64,000 nt of DNA from Azophilus sp965215035 (GTDB taxonomy: Bacteria > Pseudomonadota > Gammaproteobacteria > Pseudomonadales > Azotimanducaceae). Under the pieces are notes generated by a model. The model was not told the DNA's origin, did no database searches, and saw only the letters and a list, made by a program, of their open reading frames with translations. The stretch lies in contig OZ244040.1 of NCBI GenBank assembly GCA_965215035.1, positions 372,001 through 436,000 on the forward strand, written 5' to 3'. Below, piece after piece: positions 7,952-16,971 of the stretch (its first letter is position 1; each line of letters starts with the position of its first letter). The position numbers were made by a program, and so were the translations under genes.

Positions 7952-9479
7952 GGCGTTCCTCTACGAGTCCACTTGGGAGCAGGCCGATGCGCTCGCGCCA
8001 GCGGGGCGGCCGCTCAAGGATCTCATCACCGAAATCCGCGACCTCTACCTCGAGGACGACCGCCCGTGGGTGATCGGCTTCAGCGGCGGCAAGGACTCCA
8101 CCGCGGTGCTGCAACTCGTATACGCAGCCGTGCTCTCGTTGCCCGCAGACCAACGCGTCAAGCGCATCTTCGTCGTCTCCTCGGACACCCTGGTCGAGAC
8201 GCCCGTGGTCGTCGACCTGCTCGTCCGGACACTCTCCACGTTGAACGAGACCGCCGCGGCGACGAGCGTCCCGCTCGAAGCGCACCAGGTCACCCCCGAC
8301 GAGAACCAGACGTTCTGGGTCAACCTGCTCGGCAGGGGCTATCCGGCACCCACCAAGGCGTTCCGGTGGTGCACCGAGCGCATGAAGATCAACCCCGTCA
8401 ACGCCTTCATTCTGGACAAGGTGGCGCAGCACGGCGAAGCGGTCGTGGTCCTCGGCGCCCGCAGCGCCGAGAGCGCCACCCGGGCACAGGTCATCGCCAA
8501 GCACCGCGTCGACGGCTCGCGCCTCGGCAGGCACACGTCGCTGCCCAACGCCTATGTCTACACCCCGATCGACGACTGGACCGCGGACGAGGTCTGGGAG
8601 TACCTCATGTCCGCGCCGCAGCCCTGGGGGGGCGACAACCGCGCACTCCTCGAGCTCTACCGGGGTTCCAACGCCGGGGAATGCCCGATCGTCATCGACA
8701 CCAGCACGCCGTCGTGCGGCAACTCCCGCTTCGGTTGCTGGACCTGCACCGTGGTTACCAAGGACAAGGCCATGGAGAGCCTCGTCGAACAGGGCGAGGA
8801 CTGGATGAAGCCCCTCCTCGAATTCCGCAATGTCCTGGCCGAAACCACCCAGCCAGCCCGCAAGAACGAGTTCCGCAACTACCGACGGCGCACCGGAAAG
8901 GTGTCCTTCGCCCGCGGCGGCATGCAGGACGACAGGGAGGGCAACCGCGTCCGCAAGCATGTCCCCGGTCCGTACTGGATGCGCTACCGGCGCAAGTGGC
9001 TGGAACGCCTGCTCGTCCTCCAGCGCGACTTGCGCACGGCGGGCCACGACATCGAGCTTGTCACCGAGCAGGAACTCCACCACATCCGGCGCCAGTGGCT
9101 GAACGACCCCAACGAACCGGACTGGGCCGACCATCTGCCGGCGATCTACCGGCGCGTCTTCGGCAAGGATCTCGACTGGACGCACCACGACGCCGGCGCT
9201 TTCACCGCCGCCGACGAGCAGATCCTCGCCGACCTCGGCACCAAGCACGCCGTGCCGCCGACGCTGGTGCGCAAGCTCCTCGACCTCGAGCTCTCCATGG
9301 ACGGCCTCGCCAGGCGCCGAGGCATGCCGGAGCGGATCCGGGCCATCCTGACGGAAGAGTGGCAACCGCTCCACATCGTCCTCGAACAGGGCGAGCGCGT
9401 CCGCGACGGCGGCTACCAGGACGAGATCAACCGGCTTCAGGAAGCGCTCGCGGCGCTCGACGACGGCGACGACGCGTGA
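7944..9479 (+). CDS. dndC: DndC, PAPS-reductase-like phosphorothioation enzyme
   Basis: This 511-residue protein starts with GTG. It has the ATP-pyrophosphatase P-loop GFSGGKDSTA at residues 45-54, typical of PAPS-reductase-like enzymes, and the cysteines of the DndC iron-sulfur site: FRWCTERM near residue 142 and CGNSRFGCWTC near residue 255. In characterised systems DndC activates the DNA backbone with ATP and works with a cysteine desulfurase (DndA or IscS) to insert sulfur in place of a non-bridging oxygen. It overlaps dndB by 8 bp and dndD by 4 bp (GTGA). No dndA lies in the window, so an IscS-type desulfurase elsewhere must supply sulfur. Confidence 0.95.
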   Translation: MAEAFLYESTWEQADALAPAGRPLKDLITEIRDLYLEDDRPWVIGFSGGKDSTAVLQLVYAAVLSLPADQRVKRIFVVSSDTLVETPVVVDLLVRTLSTLNETAAATSVPLEAHQVTPDENQTFWVNLLGRGYPAPTKAFRWCTERMKINPVNAFILDKVAQHGEAVVVLGARSAESATRAQVIAKHRVDGSRLGRHTSLPNAYVYTPIDDWTADEVWEYLMSAPQPWGGDNRALLELYRGSNAGECPIVIDTSTPSCGNSRFGCWTCTVVTKDKAMESLVEQGEDWMKPLLEFRNVLAETTQPARKNEFRNYRRRTGKVSFARGGMQDDREGNRVRKHVPGPYWMRYRRKWLERLLVLQRDLRTAGHDIELVTEQELHHIRRQWLNDPNEPDWADHLPAIYRRVFGKDLDWTHHDAGAFTAADEQILADLGTKHAVPPTLVRKLLDLELSMDGLARRRGMPERIRAILTEEWQPLHIVLEQGERVRDGGYQDEINRLQEALAALDDGDDA

Positions 9480-11455
9480 TCCTCGAACGCCTGACCCTGT
9501 GCGACTTCCGCGCCTACCGGGGCCGCCATGTCATCGACCTCGCTCCCCGCGTCCGATACCGGGCCGAGCGACCGATCATCCTATTCGGCGGTCTCAACGG
9601 CGCCGGCAAGACCACGCTCATGCTGGCCATCAAGCTGGCTCTCTACGGGCGCCACGCGCTCGGCATGGGCACCTCGATGAGCGCCTACCATCTGTTCCTC
9701 CGCGAGAGCATCCACGCCCCCTCCGCCCTGATGACCCGCAGCCACGAGGCATCCGTCGAGATCGACTTCGTGTACGGCAAGCTCGGCGACCGCTCCGGCT
9801 ACACCGTCTGCCGCTCCTGGTCCACAGCCAGACGCCGCGTACAGGAAGAACTGTCCGTCTTCCAGGACGGACAGCCGCTCTCGCTGTCCCCCGAGGCCTG
9901 CCAGGGCTTCCTCAACGAACTCGTGCCCATCGGCGTCTCCGACCTGTTCTTCTTCGACGGCGAGAAGATCGCCGAACTCGCCGAGGACGAGACGGGCCGC
10001 ACCCTCCGCGATGCCATCCAGCAACTGCTCGGCCTGCACCTCGTCGAACGCCTGCGCGCCGACCTGCGGATCTACATGCTGCGCCAAAGCGCCAATGGTG
10101 CGAAACGGGATGAGAGCGACGAACTCGATCGATGCCAAGCCGAGTACGAAGACCTACTTGCCGAGATCGATGCCAAAACGGACGAGCTCGCTCGCGTCCA
10201 GGAACACCTGGACGAGCTCGTCGCAGAACACGACCGGCTGGACCTACGGCTGAGCGAACGCGGCGGGGACTGGGGCGTCTCCCGCGAGTCCTGGCGGGCC
10301 AAGTCCGCCGACCTGGCGGACGCGCTCGCGAAGAGCGAACGGGAACTGCGCGACGAACTCGCCGGCATCTACCCCCTGGCGCTGGCCCGCCAAGCGCTGC
10401 TCCCCGCCGTCGAGGCCGCTGCGGCAACCCTCAGCACCCGCGCCCGCGCGGACGCCAACGACCTGCTCACCTCCTTCGCTGCGACCCTCAAGAACGAGCT
10501 CGACGGTTCCGCCGGGGAAACGATCGACCACCTTCTCAACGCCGCCCTCAGGCCCGTACCGCCTACGGAAACGCGGCTCGACGTCAGCCACACCGCCCTC
10601 GGCCGCATGGAACATGCGATCCGCCACGCCATTCCGGAGTCCACGGCGCGGGTCGAGCGTATTCTCGAGCGCATCGAATCTACCCAAGGGGAACTCGACG
10701 CCGTCACGCTCCGCTTCGAACAGGCCCCCGACGAGGCCGCTCTTGCCGACGATGTCGCCAAGCTGGCCGAACTCGCCAAGGAGACCCGTGACGCCGCCGT
10801 GGATGTGGCCGTCCGCAAGCGCGAACTCAAGACACGCTACCGCATCGCGATCAGCAAGGCGCGCACGCTCCGCGAGAGCCATACGGCTCGGTCCGCGCAG
10901 GAGGAGATCGCCCAGCCACTCGAGTACGCCGAGCGGTCCCGTCGCCTCCTCAAGGACTTCCGCCGCGTTAAGGCGCAGCGCACCCTCGCAGAGCTCGAGT
11001 TCGAGTTCGGGACCGCCTTCCAGGAACTTGCGCGCAAAGACGATCTTCTCGCCAACGCCCGCATCGACCCGCTGAACTTCACCGTCAAGCTGTTCAACCG
11101 CGAGGGCCGAGAACTGCGCAAGGCGCAGCTCTCCGCGGGCGAGAAACAGATCTACGCCATCGCCATGCTCGATGCCCTCGCGCGCACATCCGGCCGCCGC
11201 CTTCCCGTCGTCATCGACACCCCCCTCGGCCGCCTCGATTCCCAGCACCGCTCGAACCTGGTCACCAGCTACTTCCCCCGGGCGAGCCACCAAGTCATCC
11301 TGCTGTCCACCGATGTGGAGGTCGACGAGTCCTTCTACAGGAGGCTCTCGCCCTCCGTCAGCCACGCCTTCGAGATCCGCTACGACAACGCCGAGCAAGC
11401 ATCCAGCCTTCACGAGGGCTATTTCTGGCGGTCGCGGCACTGGGCCGCAGGATGA
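9476..11455 (+). CDS. dndD: DndD, SMC-like ATPase of DNA phosphorothioation
   Basis: A 659-residue SMC-like ATPase. The GTG start at 9476 overlaps the dndC stop (GTGA) and gives MILERLTLCDFRAYRG, the expected DndD N-terminus. Walker A is LNGAGKTTLM near residue 42; FFFDGEKIAELA near residue 158 is characteristic of DndD. A long coiled coil follows, then the signature LSAGEKQIYAIAMLDAL and Walker B LPVVIDTPLGRLDSQHR near the C-terminus. DndD is thought to use ATP hydrolysis to open or deform DNA for sulfur insertion. The open frame extends far upstream (to 7973) only because dndC has no stops in that frame; that extension is not coding. Confidence 0.94.
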   Translation: MILERLTLCDFRAYRGRHVIDLAPRVRYRAERPIILFGGLNGAGKTTLMLAIKLALYGRHALGMGTSMSAYHLFLRESIHAPSALMTRSHEASVEIDFVYGKLGDRSGYTVCRSWSTARRRVQEELSVFQDGQPLSLSPEACQGFLNELVPIGVSDLFFFDGEKIAELAEDETGRTLRDAIQQLLGLHLVERLRADLRIYMLRQSANGAKRDESDELDRCQAEYEDLLAEIDAKTDELARVQEHLDELVAEHDRLDLRLSERGGDWGVSRESWRAKSADLADALAKSERELRDELAGIYPLALARQALLPAVEAAAATLSTRARADANDLLTSFAATLKNELDGSAGETIDHLLNAALRPVPPTETRLDVSHTALGRMEHAIRHAIPESTARVERILERIESTQGELDAVTLRFEQAPDEAALADDVAKLAELAKETRDAAVDVAVRKRELKTRYRIAISKARTLRESHTARSAQEEIAQPLEYAERSRRLLKDFRRVKAQRTLAELEFEFGTAFQELARKDDLLANARIDPLNFTVKLFNREGRELRKAQLSAGEKQIYAIAMLDALARTSGRRLPVVIDTPLGRLDSQHRSNLVTSYFPRASHQVILLSTDVEVDESFYRRLSPSVSHAFEIRYDNAEQASSLHEGYFWRSRHWAAG

Positions 11456-11799
11456 TTCCCCACCGCGTACGCGTCTCCGAGCGGGCCACCGGGCGCCTGC
11501 GGTACCTGAAGTCCAGGACCGGCCTGACGCCCAACATCCTCGGGCGCTTTGCGTTCCTGCTGTCCGCTCGCGACATGCGCTGCGTCGCCCACGGGGCCGC
11601 CGACCTAGCTGGCCAGGAGTTCAATGCGCCCACGCTCTTCGGCGAGCACCAGGAGCTCTACGAGGTGCTGCTCGTGCGCTACGTCGAAACCGTCAACGAC
11701 AACCGCGACCCCGGCCTCGTCATCGCCAGCCACATCGAGAACGGACTGCACAAGATGGGCCACGTGCGCTCGCTCGAGGATCTGGCCGTCCTGAAGTAG
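11452..11799 (+). CDS. dndE: DndE, phosphorothioation DNA-binding subunit
   Basis: This 115-residue basic protein overlaps dndD by 4 bp (ATGA). It carries the DndE pattern: a helical N-terminus VRVSERATGRLRYLKSRTGL, then NILGRFAFLLS, and a C-terminal HIENGLHKMGHVRSLEDLA. DndE is an essential small component of phosphorothioation and was reported to bind nicked double-stranded DNA through a lysine-rich surface. The length matches the family. It completes the dndBCDE core. Confidence 0.93.
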   Translation: MIPHRVRVSERATGRLRYLKSRTGLTPNILGRFAFLLSARDMRCVAHGAADLAGQEFNAPTLFGEHQELYEVLLVRYVETVNDNRDPGLVIASHIENGLHKMGHVRSLEDLAVLK

Positions 11800-11811
11800 G
11801 GCCTATGCGGC

Positions 11812-12336
11812 ATGGATCGTTCTCCGCACCTCGACATCAAACTCGTCCGCTCCCGGTTGCAGGCAACCGCCCGGGGCAAGCATGTCGGGCCGTCCAGCTA
11901 CTTCCACATCGAACTCATCCGCACCCGGCCCTGCATCGTCGACCTGCTGAACGCGACCTGGCATCGCTTCTCGCCCGAAACGCCCGGCTACAACGTCGTC
12001 AAGCTGCAACCGCCCGCACGCGTCAGTTTTCTCACCTACAACGACTTTGCCAGTCCCTTTCCCGTCCTTGCCGGCTCGCTCGCCGTCGACCTCGCTGCCG
12101 GAACCGCCCGGCAAACCGACTACCGCAATCGCCGTAGTCCCCCGATCCTCCACCGCAAGGAACTGCTTCTCCCCGCGGGCCATCCCCTAGCTGCGGGCGC
12201 CGCCGACCTGACGGCCCGGCTCGAGGCCAGAGGTGCCTTCGCGAATGCCCGGCGCATCGGGGCCTTGTACGGCTGGTCGCGCGCGTTGGCGAAAGTCGGC
12301 CTCGCGCTCCACCGCGGAGAGGTCGTCGGCTGGTGA
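11812..12336 (+). CDS. Dnd-linked protein resembling tail of adjacent methyltransferase
   Basis: This 174-residue protein follows dndE by 12 bp and overlaps the next gene by 4 bp (GTGA). I do not recognise a named family, but its centre VKLQPPARVSFLTYNDF lines up with VKVHLESRKVTFLLYDDF in the last 100 residues of the downstream 440-residue protein. In both proteins this is followed by an acidic VDL segment and a region that approaches an aromatic/arginine motif (SPPILHRKELLLP here). It may therefore be a separated or duplicated copy of the C-terminal substrate-binding domain of that methyltransferase-like partner. Coding is well supported by the tight overlaps; function is inferred only as an accessory of the dnd operon. 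Confidence 0.75.
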   Translation: MDRSPHLDIKLVRSRLQATARGKHVGPSSYFHIELIRTRPCIVDLLNATWHRFSPETPGYNVVKLQPPARVSFLTYNDFASPFPVLAGSLAVDLAAGTARQTDYRNRRSPPILHRKELLLPAGHPLAAGAADLTARLEARGAFANARRIGALYGWSRALAKVGLALHRGEVVGW

Positions 12337-13655
12337 TCGGGTCCATCGACCGGCAGCGCACCGCCCTGCAGCGGCGCGAGCTTTCCTCCCCCATGCAGCA
12401 CCTTCTCGCGTTGGGTTTCCTCGACGGCACCCGCTCGGTGTTCGACTACGGCTGCGGCCAGGGCGACGACGTGCGGTTGCTCGCCGCCATGGGCGTCGAC
12501 GCCGCCGGCTGGGATCCAGCGTTCCGACCGGACGACCCCCGCCTCCCCGCAGACATCGTCAACATCGGCTTCGTGCTCAACGTCATCGAGGATGCCGACG
12601 AGCGACGCGAGGCTCTCCAGACCGCCTTCTCGCTCGCCCGCCAAGTGCTGGCGGTCAGCGTCATGCTCGGCTATCAGAGCAAGCGCGCCCGGTTCGCCGA
12701 GTACCGCGACGGCGTCGTCACTCAGCGTAACACCTTCCAGAAGTACTACGCCCAGGACGAGTTCCGCACCTACCTCGAGGCAACGCTGGGCACCAACCCC
12801 ATTCCCGTGGCACCCGGCATCTGCCTAGTCTTCCGCCAGCCCGCCGACGAGCAGTTGTTCCTGCTCGCCCGCCAGCAGGTCCGCCGCGAGTGGCGCCTCC
12901 TGCGGCGTGAAAAGACCAGTCGGGCAGTTGCGCGCCTCATCGAGGACAACCGCGCGCAGATAGAGACCTACTGGCTCAAGACGCTGGAACTCGGACGCCC
13001 CCCGGCAGCGGACGAGTGTCCCGCCGCGCAAGCCCTTGTCGCCACCCTCGGATCACGGCGACGGGTGCATGACTGGGTGAGCCGTCTCTACGAACCCGAG
13101 CAGTTCGAAGCCGCCGCGCTTGGACGGCAAGAAGACCTACTCGTCTACTTCGCGCTCGGCCACTTCGCCCGCCGCAGACCCTACCGCACTCTGCCTGTTC
13201 GCCTACAGCGGGACGTCGCCCACTTCTTCGGCAACATCACCAAGGCGCGGGCCGCCGGCAAACGCGCCCTGTTCGCAGCCGGTGACGCCGCCCGCGTCGA
13301 AGAAGCCGCGGTCTTCTGCCACCGGGAACTCCGCATCGGGCGCATGGAAGGCACGCACGATCTCACCTTCCACCAATCCGTCCTGAGCGAGAGCCTGCCA
13401 CTCATACGCGTCTACGTAGGTTGCGCGTTGCAATTGTTCGGCGACGCTGGCTATGTCGACCTGGTCAAGGTCCACCTCGAGTCGCGCAAGGTCACGTTCC
13501 TACTGTACGACGACTTCCACGCGCCCGAACCCAACCTCATAGAACGAATCAAGGTGGACCTTGCGCGCCTTCGCGTGGACTACTTCGACTACATCGCCGT
13601 CGGCGAACGGCAGCCTTTGCTCGGAACCGCGAACGACTACTATCAGCGTCCTTAG
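12333..13655 (+). CDS. DNA phosphorothioation-associated putative methyltransferase
   Basis: This 440-residue protein (GTG start) begins IGSIDRQRTALQRRELSSP and has a SAM-binding motif FDYGCGQGDDVRLL near residue 38, then GWDPAF, and NIGFVLNVIEDADERREAL near residue 77, where motif IV would lie. This matches the family described as DNA phosphorothioation-associated putative methyltransferases, which sit next to dnd genes. Its target is unknown. The C-terminal 100 residues (near VDLVKVHLESRKVTF) resemble the preceding 174-residue protein. Position and overlaps place it in the dndBCDE operon. Confidence 0.85.
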   Translation: MIGSIDRQRTALQRRELSSPMQHLLALGFLDGTRSVFDYGCGQGDDVRLLAAMGVDAAGWDPAFRPDDPRLPADIVNIGFVLNVIEDADERREALQTAFSLARQVLAVSVMLGYQSKRARFAEYRDGVVTQRNTFQKYYAQDEFRTYLEATLGTNPIPVAPGICLVFRQPADEQLFLLARQQVRREWRLLRREKTSRAVARLIEDNRAQIETYWLKTLELGRPPAADECPAAQALVATLGSRRRVHDWVSRLYEPEQFEAAALGRQEDLLVYFALGHFARRRPYRTLPVRLQRDVAHFFGNITKARAAGKRALFAAGDAARVEEAAVFCHRELRIGRMEGTHDLTFHQSVLSESLPLIRVYVGCALQLFGDAGYVDLVKVHLESRKVTFLLYDDFHAPEPNLIERIKVDLARLRVDYFDYIAVGERQPLLGTANDYYQRP

Positions 13656-13750
13656 CCAAGCCTCCCGCCGCCTGCCCAACGACCCCGATTGGTGGCTGGC
13701 CCCGGCCATGGGGTATCCTCCTCCTTTCCCATGCTCGTAGGAGGGCCGGT

Positions 13751-15505
13751 ATGAACCGAACGCTCACATTCAAGGCGGAAGACCGCCTGATGAAGGATGT
13801 CCTCTTCGCCAACGACGCCCGATTTCGCATCCCCAGGTACCAACGACCGTACTCGTGGGGCGAAGACGATGTCGAGGAATTCTGGAACGACCTCCTTCAG
13901 GAGGAAACGCTTTTCATCGGTTCGATGATCTTCAACTACGAGCACCAGCGCACGGAGACCTACATCGACGTCATCGACGGCCAGCAGCGCCTCCTCTCCA
14001 TCACCATCCTCGAGGCGGTGCTTAGGGACGTCGCGAAGCTTTACAACCCGGACCTGTCGCAACTCATCCAAGAGTTCGAGATCGCACTAAAGGACCGCCA
14101 CGGAAAAGAAGATTACCGCATCCTGTGCGGCGACACGACGCAACCGTTCTTCGGCGACTATATCCAGAAGGGCGGCGTCGACATCCGCAACGCCAATACC
14201 AAAACTGCGGAAGAGCGCCGGATCAAGAGCAACTACTCGTTCTTTTTCGAAAAGCTCAACCAGGAACTCGATCTTCTACCCTCCAACGAACAGAAGCTCG
14301 AGCGCCTGAAGGCGATTCGCAGCAAATTGGAGACGCTGATCGTCATCCATGTGCGCATCGATTCGGAGGAGGAAGCCTACGAGATATTCGAGACGACCAA
14401 CGCCCGCGGTGTCGACCTGTCCGTTGCCGACCTCCTCAAGAACCTCATCTTCAAGAAAATCCGCGTCTCAGACGGCACTGACAAGGCAAAGGGCACGTGG
14501 GAGGAAATGCGCACCGCAATCCAGGCCACGAACACCGAGCTCACCCGCTTCATCCGCTACTACTGGATCTCCAAGCACAAACCGTGTCCCGCAAAACGAC
14601 TGTTTCGCGAAATCAAGAGGGAAACGACCGACTGGCAGGGCCTCCTCGACGACCTGCACCACGATGCCGGCATCTTCAATGACCTGTACGTTTGCAACGA
14701 AGATGATTGGATGGCTAAAGACATCCATCCCGAGACATATCGTTCCCTCCTCGCGATCAAGCGCATGAACTACACCATCTCCTACATCTTCCTCGTCCGG
14801 CTGTTCAGCAACCTGCACAGGCTCCGTCTGAAGCCCAGGTTCATCGTGCGGACCATCGAGCGGTTCACGTTCCTCTACTCCGCCGTTTGCCGCCAACCCA
14901 TCAACAAATGCGAGAAGGTCTACAGCGAACACGCCAGACAACTGCACGTGGCTGTCCAAGTTTCGGACTCCGAACAGCGTCGCGTTGCGGTCGAAAAGGT
15001 GCTAACCGCCCTCAGGAACGCCTTGATTCCCCTTGTGCCTGCCCGGGAGGTCTTCAAGGAGTCCTTCATGGGCATCGCCTACAAGAACACCCAGCAAGCC
15101 AGGCGTTTTGTCGGGTACATCCTCGACAACATTAACGCCGACATGGCATCCACCAAAGAGCTGCGCATCGATCCTAACAACGTCAATACCGAGCATGTCC
15201 TTCCGCAAAGCCCAGCCCAAGGCTGGGGCCTCTCGAAAAAGGACGTGGCACCCTACGTCAACCTGCTTGGCAACCTCACGCTAGTCGACAAGCGGATCAA
15301 CTCCCTCGCCGGCAACGAGGGCTTGGCCGAGAAGCTTAACGTCCTCCACGAGAGCGAGCTCCCTATCACCAAGGCTCTTGTCAAAGAAATACGGGGTCCA
15401 GACCCGAAGCGGGGCCCGGACCCAACCTGGGGCCAAGCCGAGATCAAGCAAAGGCAAGCTCGCCTAGCCGACCTCGCGTACGACCGCGTGTGGCGGATCT
15501 CCTAG
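13751..15505 (+). CDS. DUF262/DUF1524 (GmrSD/SspE-like) restriction effector
   Basis: A 584-residue protein preceded by a strong ribosome-binding site TAGGAGG at 13738-13744. The N-terminal DUF262 domain shows RYQRPYSWGEDD near residue 29 and the diagnostic DVIDGQQRLLS near residue 73. The C-terminal DUF1524 nuclease domain has NTEHVLPQS and NLLGNLTLVDKRINSLAGN, the His-Asn arrangement of HNH-like nucleases. Two known proteins share this layout: GmrSD, which cuts glucosylated hydroxymethylcytosine DNA, and SspE, which senses phosphorothioate and nicks unmodified phage DNA. Beside dndBCDE an SspE-like role is attractive. It is separated by 95 bp from the operon and may be expressed on its own. 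Confidence 0.88.
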   Translation: MNRTLTFKAEDRLMKDVLFANDARFRIPRYQRPYSWGEDDVEEFWNDLLQEETLFIGSMIFNYEHQRTETYIDVIDGQQRLLSITILEAVLRDVAKLYNPDLSQLIQEFEIALKDRHGKEDYRILCGDTTQPFFGDYIQKGGVDIRNANTKTAEERRIKSNYSFFFEKLNQELDLLPSNEQKLERLKAIRSKLETLIVIHVRIDSEEEAYEIFETTNARGVDLSVADLLKNLIFKKIRVSDGTDKAKGTWEEMRTAIQATNTELTRFIRYYWISKHKPCPAKRLFREIKRETTDWQGLLDDLHHDAGIFNDLYVCNEDDWMAKDIHPETYRSLLAIKRMNYTISYIFLVRLFSNLHRLRLKPRFIVRTIERFTFLYSAVCRQPINKCEKVYSEHARQLHVAVQVSDSEQRRVAVEKVLTALRNALIPLVPAREVFKESFMGIAYKNTQQARRFVGYILDNINADMASTKELRIDPNNVNTEHVLPQSPAQGWGLSKKDVAPYVNLLGNLTLVDKRINSLAGNEGLAEKLNVLHESELPITKALVKEIRGPDPKRGPDPTWGQAEIKQRQARLADLAYDRVWRIS

Positions 15506-15617
15506 CGAATCCGGGGACCACCGAGACCTGCAGACTGAGCTAGCGATGCCGTCGATTTGCCCGTCGCGCGTATGCCTGCTTTAATCCCCATCAGTCCCAA
15601 CTAGCGCTGAACTGAGA

Positions 15618-15932
15618 GTGAAAAGTCCCGTCACAACCGACGAAGTCCTGCGCAAGGTCGAGCCCTCGATCAGGGAGGCCGTAGCCGAATCGCACCCCGG
15701 CGTCGTTTTCACCGACATCTGGGTGAAGCGGCGCCCCTCGTGGTGTGGCAACGACATGGTCCACGTCTGGGCGATCTACGAGGGCGACATCGAAGACCTC
15801 GGCGCTCCGGCCAAGCCCAGTCTCGCGACGCGGATCCAGGACATCCTCTGGAACATGGAAGTCGACGCTTCTCCCAGCACGCACCTCGTCGCAAAGGCGG
15901 ACGCGAAGGATCTCTCGCCTGAGACCGTCTGA
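15618..15932 (+). CDS. Small protein paired with HEPN-like gene
   Basis: This 104-residue protein starts with GTG and reads MKSPVTTDEVLRKVEPSIREAV, then IWVKRRPSWCGNDMVHVWAIYEG, ending in a low-complexity tail. I do not recognise a named domain. Small proteins like this regularly precede HEPN-domain proteins of the ADYDP type, and the HEPN-like frame begins inside its last codons. The pair may form a toxin-antitoxin-like or two-component unit, but that is inference. It stands 112 bp behind the DUF262/DUF1524 gene on the same strand, with no obvious promoter between. Confidence 0.6.
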   Translation: MKSPVTTDEVLRKVEPSIREAVAESHPGVVFTDIWVKRRPSWCGNDMVHVWAIYEGDIEDLGAPAKPSLATRIQDILWNMEVDASPSTHLVAKADAKDLSPETV

Positions 15933-16382
15933 CCTTCTGACCTCGGCCGAGAACCTCGTCCCCGCCGGCCCGGGAAGACCGCTGGAGTCCGATCTCCGCC
16001 GGGCGGTCAGCACGGTCTACTACGCGCTGTTCCACGGCCTAGCCGAATGCTGCGCCAACGAGTTCTTCAACAGGAACATGCGCGGCCACCCCGGTTGGGT
16101 CCGCATCTACCGCAGCCTGAGCCACGGGCGCGCCCAAGCAGCGTGCCGGGCGCCCGCGGATATGCGCTCTTTTTCCGTCGAGATCCGCGATTTCGCCAGC
16201 CGTTTCGTCGACCTGCAGGAACAGCGGCACCAAGCGGACTACAACCCGTAGCGACTTTCTACAAGAGCGACGTGCAGCGCCTAATTGTGGACACCCGGGC
16301 GGTGCTCCAAGAGTTCGAGCGGGCGGACCGCCAAGAGCGGCGGTCGTTCGCGGCTCTCGTGCTGTTCAGTGCACGGAACTGA
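15919..16382 (+). pseudogene. HEPN-domain protein gene, frameshifted
   Basis: One frame from about 15919 encodes LRPSDLLTSAENLV, then ESDLRRAVSTVYYALFHGLA, a typical HEPN helix, and later DLQEQRHQADYNP followed by a stop at 16249-16251. The expected continuation VATFYKSDVQRLIVDTRAVL and EFERADRQERRSFAALVLF is present at once in another frame up to 16382. A single frameshift near 16247-16250 therefore splits the gene. No ATG or GTG starts the first segment; a CTG at 15919 overlapping the upstream stop region is the only candidate. HEPN proteins are often RNases or their scaffolds in defence modules. A sequencing error is an alternative to true decay. Confidence 0.7.
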
Positions 16383-16971
16383 GGTCTCCGGGCCCTCGGA
16401 CTGCTGCCCAGTATGTTCCAGATTGGGACAGGGGCGATCCCTCTCGAAATGCCGATCCAGCGAAGCTTCGGCCCTGCCACGTACCTACGAACAACCTTGC
16501 ATGACGCTTAGACCCAGCTCACTTCGTCGATGAGTTCGTAGAACACGTCCACTTGTCCGTTCGATTCGGCACCGCATTCGCCGCCGTACACCCATCCGGG
16601 TGGACGGGTGCCCTGTGTTGGTTGTGTCTTGCGCACCCGGTGCCCGTCAGGCGGGTGGAACGACCTCGCAACGGGCTGGAATCCGCTGGGTGCCTTTTCC
16701 ATCGCTACGCCCCGCAACAGCAGCCCGGTCGCATTGTGAACCCATCGCGGTGGGCGTTGTGCACAGCGGCAGATTTGCCCGCCACCGCGAAACATTAGGG
16801 AACACCTTAAGATGATTCCGACTGAGCCGGTGCAAACGATTCAGGTCGGGAGCGCCGGGGGACTATAATCGCCGCCGCCGGCGGGCTTCGCCGCTGTGCG
16901 TGGCAACCCCGCGGCGGTGGCCAGCAGGTGGCCGGTATAGGGAGAACTTCGTTTCCAAGGAGCAACGACAG
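16383..16971. other. Intergenic region between defence island and glycan locus
   Basis: About 590 bp with no gene I can support. A minus-strand frame at 16508-16795 ends in GWVYGGECGAESNG and VFYELIDEVSWV, which looks protein-like, but I cannot assign it and its upstream half is low quality; it may be a remnant. Near the right end lie a GC-rich segment (16873-16915) and the ribosome-binding site AAGGAG at 16957-16962 for the GH97 gene. Confidence 0.5.

Noticed and set aside
7973..9475. A very long open frame running through dndC into dndD.
   Set aside because: It is an artefact of GC-rich sequence without stops; the dndC frame has all motifs, and DndD begins at the GTG at 9476.
16508..16795. 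A minus-strand 95-residue frame with a cysteine-containing C-terminus.
   Set aside because: No ribosome-binding site, poor N-terminal composition and no recognised family; mentioned only as a possible remnant.
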